A stretch of DNA of 64,000 nt. It comes from Variovorax paradoxus (GTDB lineage Bacteria; Pseudomonadota; Gammaproteobacteria; Burkholderiales; Burkholderiaceae_C). The position numbers were made by a program, and so were the translations under genes. Each line of letters starts with the position of its first letter. The stretch's first letter is position 1. This document shows, piece after piece, positions 32,695-42,334 of this stretch. The stretch covers positions 86,684-150,683 of the forward strand of contig NZ_JAGGNU010000040.1 in assembly GCF_018614915.1 (NCBI RefSeq), in the 5' to 3' direction. The notes under the pieces were generated by a model. It was not told the origin of the DNA. It saw only the letters and a list, made by a program, of their open reading frames with translations, and made no database searches.

Positions 32695-33459
32695 ATGGAA
32701 GACCTGAAAGGCAAGATCGCCCTCGTCACGGGCGCCAGCACCGGCATCGGCGCGGCCGTCGCACGGGCCTACGCGGCGCGCGGCGTGCGCGTGGCGGTGC
32801 ACTACAACAAGTCGGCCGGGCCGGCGCAGGAAGTGGTCGATGCGATCACATCGGCGGGCGGCGAAGCCTTCGCGCTGCAAGGCGACGTGCGCGACGCGGA
32901 AGCGATCCGGCGCGTGGTGCGCCAAACCATCGCGCGCTGGGGCGCCATCGACATCCTCGTCAACAACGCGGGCAGCCTGGTCAAGCGCGTGCCGATCGCC
33001 GAATTCGACGATGCGCTCTTCGACGAGGTGCTGCACATCAACGCGCGTTCGGTGCTCGCGTTCTGCCGCGAGGTGGTGCCGCAGCTGCGTGCGCAAGGCC
33101 GCGGCGGCAGCATCATCAACGTCTCGTCGGTGGCGGCGCGTCACGGTGGCGGGCCGGGCGCCTACCTCTATGCGGGCGCCAAGGGTTTCGTCAGCACGGC
33201 GACGCGCGGCCTGGCCAAGGAACTCGCGCCCGACGACATCCGCGTGAACGCGGTGGCGCCGGGCGTGATCCAGACGCCCTTCCATGACCAGTTCTCCACG
33301 CCGCAGATGCTCGAGTCCTTCCGGGCCACGATCCCGATGGGCCGCATCGGCGAGCCCGACGAGTGCGTGGGCGCCTTCCTGTATCTCGCATCGGCGCAGC
33401 TCTCGGGCTACGTGACGGGCCAGATTCTCGAGGTAAACGGCGGCCAGTACATGCCCTGA
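32695..33459 (+). CDS. Short-chain dehydrogenase/reductase
   Basis: A 254-residue classical SDR: cofactor motif TGASTGIGAAVA, NNAG, catalytic serine in NVSSVAARHG and Tyr-Lys in YLYAGAKG. It resembles FabG-like sugar dehydrogenases. In this cluster it may oxidise a sugar or sugar acid feeding the route; the exact substrate is unknown. A short gap to garD suggests the same transcript. Confidence 0.85.
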   Translation: MEDLKGKIALVTGASTGIGAAVARAYAARGVRVAVHYNKSAGPAQEVVDAITSAGGEAFALQGDVRDAEAIRRVVRQTIARWGAIDILVNNAGSLVKRVPIAEFDDALFDEVLHINARSVLAFCREVVPQLRAQGRGGSIINVSSVAARHGGGPGAYLYAGAKGFVSTATRGLAKELAPDDIRVNAVAPGVIQTPFHDQFSTPQMLESFRATIPMGRIGEPDECVGAFLYLASAQLSGYVTGQILEVNGGQYMP

Positions 33460-33480
33460 ATCGATCCGACCTCGAAAAAC

Positions 33481-34581
33481 ATGCATCCAGCCATCCGTTC
33501 CCGCGCGCTGCGCCGTCTCGCGCTGCTGCTCGCCCCCGCACTCGCAGCGACCGGCGGCGCCGCATCGGCCGCCACCTGGGTCTACGTGTCCAACGCGGAC
33601 AGCCAGGAGATCTCCGTTCTCGAGCTCGACCGCAGCCAGGGCATGCTGAAGCCCGTCGAATCGGTGAACGTCGGCGGCCAGGTGATGCCGATGGCGGTGA
33701 GCCCCGACAAGCGCTTCCTGTATGCCGCGCTTCGCTCGCAGCCCTTTCGGGTCGTGAGCTTCTCGATCGACGGCGCCAGCGGCAAGCTGAAGAAGCTGGG
33801 CGAGGCGCCGCTGGCCGACAGCATGGCCAACATCGACACCGACGCCACCGGGCGCTGGCTGTTCGCGGCTTCCTATCCGGGGCACAAGATCACGGTCAAC
33901 AGCATCGACGACAAGACGGGCAGCGTCGGCGCGATCCAGCAGCTGCTGCCCACCGCGCCCAACGCCCACGCGATCCACGCCGATGCCGCCAACCGCTTCG
34001 TGCTCGCGACCAGCCTGGGCGGGGACAACGTCTCGAGCTGGCGCTTCGATGCGCAGACCGGCGTCCTGTCGCCCAACGACCCGCCGCTGACGGCCGGCGC
34101 CGCCAAGTCGGGACCGCGCCATTTCGTCTGGGACAAGGCGCAGCGCTTCCTCTACCTGCTGGACGAACTCGATGCCCGGCTGCATGTGTATGCCTGGGAT
34201 GCCGCCCGCGGCACGCTGCAGCTGCAGCACAGCAGCACCACGCTGCCGGAGGGCTTCACCGGCAAGCCCTGGGCTGCCGACCTTCATCTCACGCCGGACG
34301 GCCGTTATCTCTACGCATCGGAGCGCACGTCCAGCACGCTGGCGGGATTCAAGGTGGACGCCGCGACCGGCCGGCTGCAGCCGCTCGGCCAGACGCCGAC
34401 CGAGAAGACGCCGCGCGGCTTCGCGATCGATCAGAGCGGACGCTTCCTGATCGTTGTCGGCCAGGAGTCGCACAGCGCCTCGGTGCATCCGATCGACGCC
34501 GCCACCGGCGCGCTCGGCACGCCGAAGCGACTGCCGCTGGGCAAGAACCCGAACTGGGTCGAGATCGTCGACATGCAGTGA
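33481..34581 (+). CDS. Exported seven-bladed propeller lactonase family protein
   Basis: A 366-residue protein of the YbhE/6-phosphogluconolactonase-like propeller family (PF10282 type), with an N-terminal signal (RLALLLAPALAATGGAASA). Repeated blade motifs such as YVSNADSQEISVLELD and MAVSPDKRFLYAAL are visible. The export signal suggests periplasmic action, perhaps on sugar lactones before uptake, unlike the cytoplasmic SMP-30 enzyme of the same operon. The function is inferred from family and context only. Confidence 0.8.
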   Translation: MHPAIRSRALRRLALLLAPALAATGGAASAATWVYVSNADSQEISVLELDRSQGMLKPVESVNVGGQVMPMAVSPDKRFLYAALRSQPFRVVSFSIDGASGKLKKLGEAPLADSMANIDTDATGRWLFAASYPGHKITVNSIDDKTGSVGAIQQLLPTAPNAHAIHADAANRFVLATSLGGDNVSSWRFDAQTGVLSPNDPPLTAGAAKSGPRHFVWDKAQRFLYLLDELDARLHVYAWDAARGTLQLQHSSTTLPEGFTGKPWAADLHLTPDGRYLYASERTSSTLAGFKVDAATGRLQPLGQTPTEKTPRGFAIDQSGRFLIVVGQESHSASVHPIDAATGALGTPKRLPLGKNPNWVEIVDMQ

Positions 34582-34660
34582 GCCGGGCGACATCCGCCGA
34601 AGCACCGCCCACTGCCCGCCCACCGGGCTTTTCCGAATCTGAACCAAGGAGACAACCTTC

Positions 34661-35653
34661 ATGCAACGCCGCACCCTGATCCGCACCGCCATCGCCTCGC
34701 TCGCCGCCGGCCTGCCCGCCCTGCCCGCCTTCGCGCAAGGCCAATGGCCGACCGGCAAGGCCATCACCTACCTCGTGCCCTTCCCGGCCGGCGGCACCAC
34801 CGACGTGCTGGGCCGCCTGATCGGCCAGAAGCTCGGGCCGGTGCTGGGCACCAGCATCGTGATCGACAACAAGGGCGGCGCCGGCGGCAGCGTCGGATCT
34901 GAGATCGCATCGCGCGCCGCGCCCGACGGCTACACGATGCTCGGCGGCACCATCAGCTCGCATGCGATCAACGTGAGCCTGTATCCGAAGATCGGCTACG
35001 ACCCACTGAAGTCCTTTGCGCCGGTCACGCTGATCGGCACCAACCCGGTGGTGCTGGTGGTCAACCAGGCCAGCCCCTACAAGACGCTGAAGGATGTGCT
35101 CGAGGCCAGCAAGACCAAGTCTGGCGGGCTCTCGTCCGCATCGGCCGGCACCGGCACTTCGCAGCACCTGACGCTGGAGCTGCTGTCCTACAAGTCGGGC
35201 GTCAAGTTCACGCACGTGCCCTACAAGGGCAGCGGCCCGGCGATCCAGGACGTGATCGGCGGGCAGGTCGACATGATGTTCGACACCACGGTGGTGGCCG
35301 GCCCGCACATCCAGAGCGGCAAGCTGCGTGCGATCGCCGTCAGCTCGTCGAAACGCCTGGCGTCGATGCCCGACGTGCCCACCGTTGCGGAGTCCGGTCT
35401 GCCGGCCCTGAAGGATTTCGAGGTGCTGTCCTGGCAGGCGATCTTCGTGCCGGCCGGCACGCCGGCACCGGTGGTCGAGCGCCTGCACACCGAGATCCGC
35501 AAGATCCTCGCCCAGCCGGAAATGCAGGACAAGCTCAAGGGCTTCGGCATGCAACCGGCCGACATGACGACCGCGCAGATCGCCGCCTTCCAGAAGGCCG
35601 AGGTCGAGAAGTGGGCGCAGGTGATCAAGGCCGCCAACATCAAGGTCGAATAG
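34661..35653 (+). CDS. Bug-family (TctC) solute receptor
   Basis: A 330-residue periplasmic binding protein. The signal peptide ends near LPAFAQG, and the core is KAITYLVPFPAGGTTDVLGR, then HVPYKGSGPAIQDVIGGQVD. Like the receptor at 24553 it has no TctAB partner nearby. Its place at the end of the uronate operon suggests an aldarate or sugar-acid ligand. AAGGAG upstream supports the start. Confidence 0.9.
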   Translation: MQRRTLIRTAIASLAAGLPALPAFAQGQWPTGKAITYLVPFPAGGTTDVLGRLIGQKLGPVLGTSIVIDNKGGAGGSVGSEIASRAAPDGYTMLGGTISSHAINVSLYPKIGYDPLKSFAPVTLIGTNPVVLVVNQASPYKTLKDVLEASKTKSGGLSSASAGTGTSQHLTLELLSYKSGVKFTHVPYKGSGPAIQDVIGGQVDMMFDTTVVAGPHIQSGKLRAIAVSSSKRLASMPDVPTVAESGLPALKDFEVLSWQAIFVPAGTPAPVVERLHTEIRKILAQPEMQDKLKGFGMQPADMTTAQIAAFQKAEVEKWAQVIKAANIKVE

Positions 35654-35720
35654 TCGCAGTCCCACGAACGGCGCCCGGGGTGCTCGATAGAATCGCCTTC
35701 CCGTTTTTGGAAGCCCCCTT

Positions 35721-36569
35721 TTGTCCGATCGCTTTGCCGTCCTGCCGCAGTACCTCTTTCCCAAGCAGGCGCTGACCTCCTTTGCCGGCTGGGTGGCCGG
35801 CAAGGAGCGCGGTGCGGTCACGACCTGGATCATCCGCCGCTTCGTCGCCAAATACGGCGTCGACATGGGCGAGGCGCTGGACAGCGACATTGCGAGCTAT
35901 CCGAGCTTCAACGAATTCTTCACCCGCGCGCTGAAGCCCGGCGCACGCCCGATTGCGCAGGCCGACCTGGTGTCCCCCGTCGACGGTGCGATCAGCCAGT
36001 TCGGCTTCATCGAGGGCGACCAGATCCTGCAGGCCAAGGGCCACAGCTACACCACCACTGCGCTGGTCGGCGGCGATGCGGCGCTGGCGGCGCAGTTCGC
36101 GCACGGCAGTTTCGCCACGCTCTACCTGAGCCCGAAGGACTACCACCGCATCCACATGCCCTGCGACGGGCGCCTGCTGCGCATGATCTATGTGCCGGGC
36201 GAGCTGTTCTCGGTCAACCCGGTCACGGCGCGCGGCGTGCCCGGCCTCTTCGCGCGCAACGAGCGCGTGGTGTGCGTCTTCGAGTCGGCGCACGGCCCCT
36301 TCGTGCTGGCGCTGGTCGGCGCCACCATCGTCGGCAGCATGGCGACCGTGTGGCATGGCGTGGTCAATCCGCCGCGCGGCGGCGAGGTGCGCGAATGGCA
36401 CTACGCCGACCCCGTCGTGCTCGCTCAGGGCGAGGAGATGGGCCGCTTCCTGCTCGGCTCCACGGTGGTGATGCTGTTCCCGCCGCCGCCGCTGGACTTC
36501 AACCCGGCATGGGCGCCGGCCGGCCCGGTCCGGCTCGGCGAACTCATGGCCAATTATTCGGCAATGTGA
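35721..36569 (+). CDS. psd: Phosphatidylserine decarboxylase proenzyme
   Basis: A 282-residue membrane-associated enzyme making phosphatidylethanolamine. The autocleavage motif LGST is present in GRFLLGSTVVMLF, where the serine becomes the pyruvoyl group, and the conserved SPVDGAIS and YHRIHMPCDG stretches are intact. It starts at TTG 35721, with GGAAG at 35709-35713. A TAGAAT box at 35688-35693 may be its -10. Confidence 0.95.
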   Translation: MSDRFAVLPQYLFPKQALTSFAGWVAGKERGAVTTWIIRRFVAKYGVDMGEALDSDIASYPSFNEFFTRALKPGARPIAQADLVSPVDGAISQFGFIEGDQILQAKGHSYTTTALVGGDAALAAQFAHGSFATLYLSPKDYHRIHMPCDGRLLRMIYVPGELFSVNPVTARGVPGLFARNERVVCVFESAHGPFVLALVGATIVGSMATVWHGVVNPPRGGEVREWHYADPVVLAQGEEMGRFLLGSTVVMLFPPPPLDFNPAWAPAGPVRLGELMANYSAM

Positions 36570-36609
36570 AAGCGCCTCCTCGGCGGCCCGCAGCCGGCCT
36601 CATTGCACA

Positions 36610-36648
36610 GCTACAAAACTTGTAGCAGAGCGGCTTCTGGGATATAGT
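36610..36648 (+). promoter_or_regulatory. Promoter with overlapping inverted repeat
   Basis: -35 TTGTAG (36620-36625), 17-bp spacer, -10 TATAGT (36643-36648). A perfect palindrome with 7-bp arms, GCTACAA at 36610-36616 and TTGTAGC at 36620-36626, covers the -35 element. This is the geometry expected for repression by the regulator encoded just downstream. Palindromes of this kind also occur as intergenic repeats in Comamonadaceae, an alternative reading. Confidence 0.6.
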
Positions 36649-36739
36649 CGCCGGCCCGATCCGAATGGTCCGGCACCCATCACAAGAAAAACGCGCGGCA
36701 CCACAGCGCTGTGCAGCCGCCCCGAGGAGATCTCGTTCG

Positions 36740-37102
36740 ATGAGCAGCAAGGAAAACGCCGCCGTCAGCCAGTTGCTTGCGCTGCTGGAAGCCCGCTACG
36801 CATTGCGCGTTCTCTGGGCGCTGCGCGACGGCCATGCCCAGACCTTCCGCCTGCTGCAGGACAGCGTCGGCAACATCACCCCCAATACGCTCAACACCCG
36901 CATCAAGGAATTGCGCGAAGCCGGCATCGTGAACCACGGCAGCGAGGGCTACAGCCTCACGCTCAGCGGGCAGGACCTGCTCAAGCGCCTTTCCGACCTG
37001 CAGGCCTTCGCCGTGAAGTGGCAGCTGAACCAGGTCAAGAAGACCGTGCCCGCAGCGCCGGCACCTGCCAAGCAGCTCGGGCCGAATCCGGCGCCTCGTT
37101 AA
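36740..37102 (+). CDS. HxlR-like winged-helix transcriptional regulator
   Basis: A 120-residue DNA-binding protein. Residues about 8-85 form a winged helix (LLEARYALRVLWALRDG, then ITPNTLNTRIKELREAGIV), of the HxlR/MarR-like type. It lacks the N-terminal redox cysteine of some HxlR proteins. GAGGAG upstream supports ATG 36740. The promoter with its palindrome at 36610-36648 suggests autoregulation. Its targets may include the FKBP gene directly downstream, but this is not shown by sequence. Confidence 0.8.
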   Translation: MSSKENAAVSQLLALLEARYALRVLWALRDGHAQTFRLLQDSVGNITPNTLNTRIKELREAGIVNHGSEGYSLTLSGQDLLKRLSDLQAFAVKWQLNQVKKTVPAAPAPAKQLGPNPAPR

Positions 37103-37138
37103 ACTGCAGGGCTTTTTTCTTCATCCAAAGGAGCATTC

Positions 37139-37489
37139 ATGCCCACCACCCCCTCCGGCCTGCAGTACGAAGACACCACCGTCGGCGCCGGCGCCGAAGC
37201 CAAGGCCGGCCAGCATGTGCACGTGCACTACACCGGCTGGCTCTACAACGACGGCGTGCAGGGCGCCAAGTTCGATTCCAGCCGCGACCGCAACGACCCC
37301 TTCGCCTTCTCGCTGGGCGCCGGCCAGGTGATCAAGGGCTGGGACGAAGGCGTTGCCGGCATGAAGATCGGCGGCCTGCGCACGCTGATCATCCCGCCGG
37401 CACTGGGCTACGGCGCGCGCGGCGCCGGCGGCGTGATTCCGCCGAACGCGACACTGAAGTTCGACGTCGAGTTGCTCGACGCCCACTGA
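37139..37489 (+). CDS. FKBP-type peptidyl-prolyl isomerase
   Basis: A 116-residue single-domain FKBP. Active-site residues lie in HVHYTGWLYNDG, KFDSSRDRNDPFAF, VIKGWDEGVAGM and GYGARGAGGVIPPNATL, all at the usual spacing. No signal peptide, so it is cytoplasmic. AAAGGAG at 37127-37133 supports the start. It ends at a strong terminator just before the grpE heat-shock promoter. Confidence 0.95.
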   Translation: MPTTPSGLQYEDTTVGAGAEAKAGQHVHVHYTGWLYNDGVQGAKFDSSRDRNDPFAFSLGAGQVIKGWDEGVAGMKIGGLRTLIIPPALGYGARGAGGVIPPNATLKFDVELLDAH

Positions 37490-37512
37490 TCGGGCGGCTC
37501 CCGCCCCGAGCG

Positions 37513-37541
37513 AAATGCGCCTTTGGAAGGCGCATTTTTTT
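37513..37541 (+). terminator. Intrinsic terminator after the FKBP gene
   Basis: An 11-bp stem (37513-37523 with 37527-37537) around a TGG loop ends in a run of seven T at 37535-37541. It insulates grpE from upstream transcription. Confidence 0.88.
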
Positions 37542-37543
37542 GC

Positions 37544-37571
37544 CTTGAAAACCCTGTACCCAGCCCCATCT
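37544..37571 (+). promoter_or_regulatory. Sigma-32 (RpoH) heat-shock promoter of grpE-dnaK-dnaJ
   Basis: CTTGAAA at 37544-37550 and CCCCATCT at 37564-37571 are separated by 13 bp, essentially the RpoH consensus. It begins two bases after the upstream terminator and lies about 50 bp before grpE. Confidence 0.88.
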
Positions 37572-37618
37572 GGCCCGCTATTGTTTTGTTTTCCGGCGTG
37601 GCCGCCGGCTTTTTGAGC

Positions 37619-38188
37619 ATGTCAGACCCGCAAAACCCCCAACAGAATCCCGAGAACTTCCTGCAGGGCGAGCCCAGCCCCGAAGAACTGGAAGCTGCGC
37701 AGGCCGCCAACGAGGCCGATGCGCTGACCGCCGCCACCGCCGAACTGGCCGCGCTGAAGGCCAAGAACGCCGAACTGGCCGACCAGTACCTGCGCGCGCA
37801 GGCCGATGTCCAGAACGCGCGGCGCCGCGCCGACGAAGAGGTGACGAAGGGCCGCAAGTTCGCAATCGAATCCTTCGCCGAAAGCCTGCTGCCGGTGCTG
37901 GACAGCCTGGAAGCCGGCCTCCTCATCCAGGACGCCACGCCCGAGCAGATCCGCGAAGGCGCCGAAGCCACGCTGCGCCAACTCAAGAGCGCGCTGGATC
38001 GCAACAAGGTGATCGAGATCGCGCCGGCCGCCGGCAGCAAGTTCGATCCGCACCAGCACCAGGCGATCTCGGTGGTGCCGGCCGAAGGCCAGGAGCCCAA
38101 CACCATCGTCGGCGTGCTGCAGAAGGGCTACACCATCGCCGAGCGCGTGCTGCGCCCGGCGCTGGTCACCGTCAGCGCACCCAGCTGA
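37619..38188 (+). CDS. grpE: Nucleotide exchange factor GrpE
   Basis: A 189-residue cochaperone that releases ADP from DnaK. An acidic, Gln/Glu-rich N-terminus leads into the long coiled coil (LAALKAKNAELADQYLRAQA) and the C-terminal beta domain (GVLQKGYTIAERVLRPALV). ATG 37619 is used; the in-frame upstream extension would cover the promoter. It is first in grpE-dnaK-dnaJ, behind a sigma-32 promoter. Confidence 0.96.
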   Translation: MSDPQNPQQNPENFLQGEPSPEELEAAQAANEADALTAATAELAALKAKNAELADQYLRAQADVQNARRRADEEVTKGRKFAIESFAESLLPVLDSLEAGLLIQDATPEQIREGAEATLRQLKSALDRNKVIEIAPAAGSKFDPHQHQAISVVPAEGQEPNTIVGVLQKGYTIAERVLRPALVTVSAPS

Positions 38189-38239
38189 GCCCACGAAATC
38201 CACAGGAAATCCCCGTTCCGTCCCTTGAATCGAGACGGG

Positions 38240-38248
38240 TTATCCACA
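38240..38248 (+). promoter_or_regulatory. DnaA box in the grpE-dnaK gap
   Basis: TTATCCACA is the exact DnaA-box consensus, 42 bp before the dnaK start. It is single, so this is not an origin; it could be a chance match or a titration/regulatory site. Confidence 0.35.
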
Positions 38249-38289
38249 AGTTCACAGCAACATCTTTTTCGCGTTCAGGAGCAAACAAC

Positions 38290-40215
<1,926 letters not shown>

Positions 40216-40232
40216 TCTTCGGACCCCGATGC

Positions 40233-40269
40233 AAGGCTGGATCTCCTGACGAGGCGGTCCGGCCTTTTT
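40233..40269 (+). terminator. Attenuating terminator between dnaK and dnaJ
   Basis: AAGGCTGGA (40233-40241) pairs with TCCGGCCTT (40258-40266), nine pairs including one G-U, followed by five T in all. It would reduce dnaJ transcription relative to dnaK, a common arrangement. Confidence 0.6.
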
Positions 40270-40294
40270 CCGTTCTCGACTTCACCGACCGAAC

Positions 40295-41428
40295 ATGGCT
40301 ACCAAACGCGACTACTACGAAACCCTCGGCGTCCCGAAGAACGCGAGCGAGGAAGAAATCAAGAAGGCTTATCGCAAACTTGCGATGAAGCACCACCCCG
40401 ACCGCAACCATGGTGACACCGGCAAGGAAGCCGAAGCCAAGTTCAAGGAGGTCAAGGAAGCCTACGAGATGCTGTCGGATGCGCAGAAGCGCGCCGCCTA
40501 CGACCAGTACGGCCACGCGGGCGTCGACCCCAACATGCGCGGCCCGGGCGCGGAAGGCTTCGGCGGCTTCGCGGAAGCTTTCGGCGACATCTTCGGCGAC
40601 GTGTTCGGCGCTCGCGCAGGCGGCCGCCAGGGCGGGCGCCAGGTGTTCCGCGGCAGCGACCTGAGCTACGCGATGGAAGTGACGCTCGAGGAGGCGGCCG
40701 AGGGCAAGGAAGCGCAGATCCGCATCCCGAGCTGGGACGATTGCGGCACCTGCAAGGGCACCGGCGCCAAGCCCGGCACCAAGCCCATCACCTGCACCAC
40801 CTGCCATGGCCAGGGCGCGGTACAGATGCGCCAGGGATTCTTCAGCGTGCAGCAGACCTGCCCGACCTGCCACGGCACCGGCAAGATCATTCCCGAGCCC
40901 TGCACCACCTGCCACGGCCACGGAAAGATCAAGAACAACAAGACGCTCGAGGTCAAGATCCCAGCCGGCATCGACGACGGCATGCGCATCCGCAGCACCG
41001 GCAACGGCGAGCCCGGCACCAATGGCGGGCCGCCCGGCGACCTCTACATCGAGATCCGCCTCAAGAAGCACGAGCTGTTCGAACGCGACGGCGACGACCT
41101 GCACTGCGTGGTGCCGGTCAGCATCACCACGGCCGCGCTCGGCGGCGAGATCAACGTGCCGACACTCAAGGGCGCGGCCGCGATCGACATTCCCGACGGC
41201 ACCCAGAGCGGCAAGCAGTTCCGGCTGCGGGGCAAGGGCATCAAGGGCGTGCGCTCGACCTATCCGGGCGACCTGTACTGCCACGTGCGCGTGGAGACAC
41301 CGGTCAAGCTCACCGAGCATCAGCGCAAGCTGCTGAAGGAGCTGGACGAGTCGCTCAGGAAAGGCGGCGACAAGCATAGCCCCACCGACAAGGGCTGGTT
41401 TGACAAGGCCAAGGAATTCTTCAGCTAG
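40295..41428 (+). CDS. dnaJ: Chaperone protein DnaJ (Hsp40)
   Basis: A 377-residue type I J-protein. The J domain contains HHPDRNH (HPD motif), then a Gly/Phe-rich linker, four zinc-binding CxxCxGxG repeats (CGTCKGTGAK, CTTCHGQG, CPTCHGTGK, CTTCHGHGK) and the C-terminal substrate-binding domains. It stimulates DnaK ATPase. No separate promoter is visible, so it depends on read-through past the terminator at 40233-40269. Confidence 0.97.
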   Translation: MATKRDYYETLGVPKNASEEEIKKAYRKLAMKHHPDRNHGDTGKEAEAKFKEVKEAYEMLSDAQKRAAYDQYGHAGVDPNMRGPGAEGFGGFAEAFGDIFGDVFGARAGGRQGGRQVFRGSDLSYAMEVTLEEAAEGKEAQIRIPSWDDCGTCKGTGAKPGTKPITCTTCHGQGAVQMRQGFFSVQQTCPTCHGTGKIIPEPCTTCHGHGKIKNNKTLEVKIPAGIDDGMRIRSTGNGEPGTNGGPPGDLYIEIRLKKHELFERDGDDLHCVVPVSITTAALGGEINVPTLKGAAAIDIPDGTQSGKQFRLRGKGIKGVRSTYPGDLYCHVRVETPVKLTEHQRKLLKELDESLRKGGDKHSPTDKGWFDKAKEFFS

Positions 41429-41448
41429 AAGCTCACGGCTTCTCCTGG

Positions 41449-41480
41449 GATTGGTTCTGATTGGTACCACGCAGTACCAA
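41449..41480. promoter_or_regulatory. TTGGTAC inverted repeat downstream of the GntR gene
   Basis: TTGGTAC (41461-41467) and GTACCAA (41474-41480) form an inverted repeat with a 6-bp spacer; a further GATTGGT copy starts at 41449, ten bases before the next. The same TTGGT element recurs in the promoter region on the other side of the regulator gene, so this may be an auxiliary operator. Confidence 0.45.
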
Positions 41481-41544
41481 ATCGAAACCAGACTAGGCGC
41501 GGCCGGCGTGCGGGTCAATGCAAGGCCGGGTTTGTCCGGGCCGC

Positions 41545-42261
41545 TCAGTAGCCGAGCAGGTTGCGCCGCACGTGCACCAGGTGGTCGAGCGAGAGCTGCA
41601 CGGCGCGCGCGCCGTCGCGGTCCTTGAGCGCGGCCACCAGCTCGCGGTGCTCGCGCTGGTAGTCCAGCCGGCGCTCGGGCGTCGCGCTGCGGCGCTTGAG
41701 CATGCCCCACTCGCTCTGCGAGCGCACCTGGTTCATGCGCTGGAACACGCTCGAGATGAAGGCGTTGTGCGCGGCATCCGCGATGGCCTCGTGGAGCCGG
41801 CCGTCCCACAGCTCGAACTCCTCGAGCGTGGCGCCGGCCTCGCCCTTGTCGCAGCACTCCTCCATTCGGGCGAAGTCGGCGGCCGTGGCGTTGCCGACCA
41901 CCATGCCGATGATCGCCGGCTCGAGCACGAGGCGCGCGCTCATCAGCTCGGCAGGACTGGTCGCAAGCGGCGACTCGCCATGGCTGAGTTCCGCCAGCGC
42001 CTGCGCGACTTCCTTGCTGACATAGGTCCCGCTGCCCACCGTCTGCGTGATCAGCCCGCGGCCCTTCAGGTCCGCCAGGACGCGGCGCACCGTCGAGCGG
42101 CTGAGCCCGAACTGCCCACAGAGTTCGCGCTCGGTCGGCAGGCGATGGCCGGCTCGCCAGGTGCGCGATTTCAGGTTCTCGAGAATGGCTTCCCGCAGGG
42201 TCAGGGCGCTGTACACGGTCGCGAGCTGGGTGGATGGATGGGAGTGCGCCGATCGTATCAA
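41545..42261 (-). CDS. GntR/FadR-family transcriptional regulator
   Basis: A 238-residue repressor-type protein: winged helix at about 20-90 (RLPTERELCGQFGLSRSTVR) and an FCD domain (FELWDGRLHEAIADAAHN, YQREHRELVAAL) with the usual acidic and histidine metal ligands. It is divergent from the FAH-family gene and Bug receptor, its likely targets. TTGGT-type sites flank the gene on both sides. The inducer is unknown. Confidence 0.88.
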   Translation of the reverse strand: MIRSAHSHPSTQLATVYSALTLREAILENLKSRTWRAGHRLPTERELCGQFGLSRSTVRRVLADLKGRGLITQTVGSGTYVSKEVAQALAELSHGESPLATSPAELMSARLVLEPAIIGMVVGNATAADFARMEECCDKGEAGATLEEFELWDGRLHEAIADAAHNAFISSVFQRMNQVRSQSEWGMLKRRSATPERRLDYQREHRELVAALKDRDGARAVQLSLDHLVHVRRNLLGY

Positions 42262-42282
42262 TCACGGCGCGGATCGGCTCTA

Positions 42283-42316
42283 TTGTGTACTTGGTATCCG
42301 ATTGGTAGCATTTGGT
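42283..42316 (+). promoter_or_regulatory. FAH-operon promoter with three phased TTGGT sites
   Basis: TTGTGT (42283-42288), a 17-bp spacer and TAGCAT (42306-42311) form a plausible promoter. TTGGT occurs at 42291, 42302 and 42312, i.e. 11 and 10 bp apart, on one face of the helix and within or beside the promoter. This suits repression by the divergent GntR protein. Confidence 0.5.
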
Positions 42317-42334
42317 CTCACAAAGGAGATCATT

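Noticed and set aside
38223..38248. Second sigma-32 promoter before dnaK
   Set aside because: A CCTTGAA element is present, but no CCCCAT element follows at the right distance.
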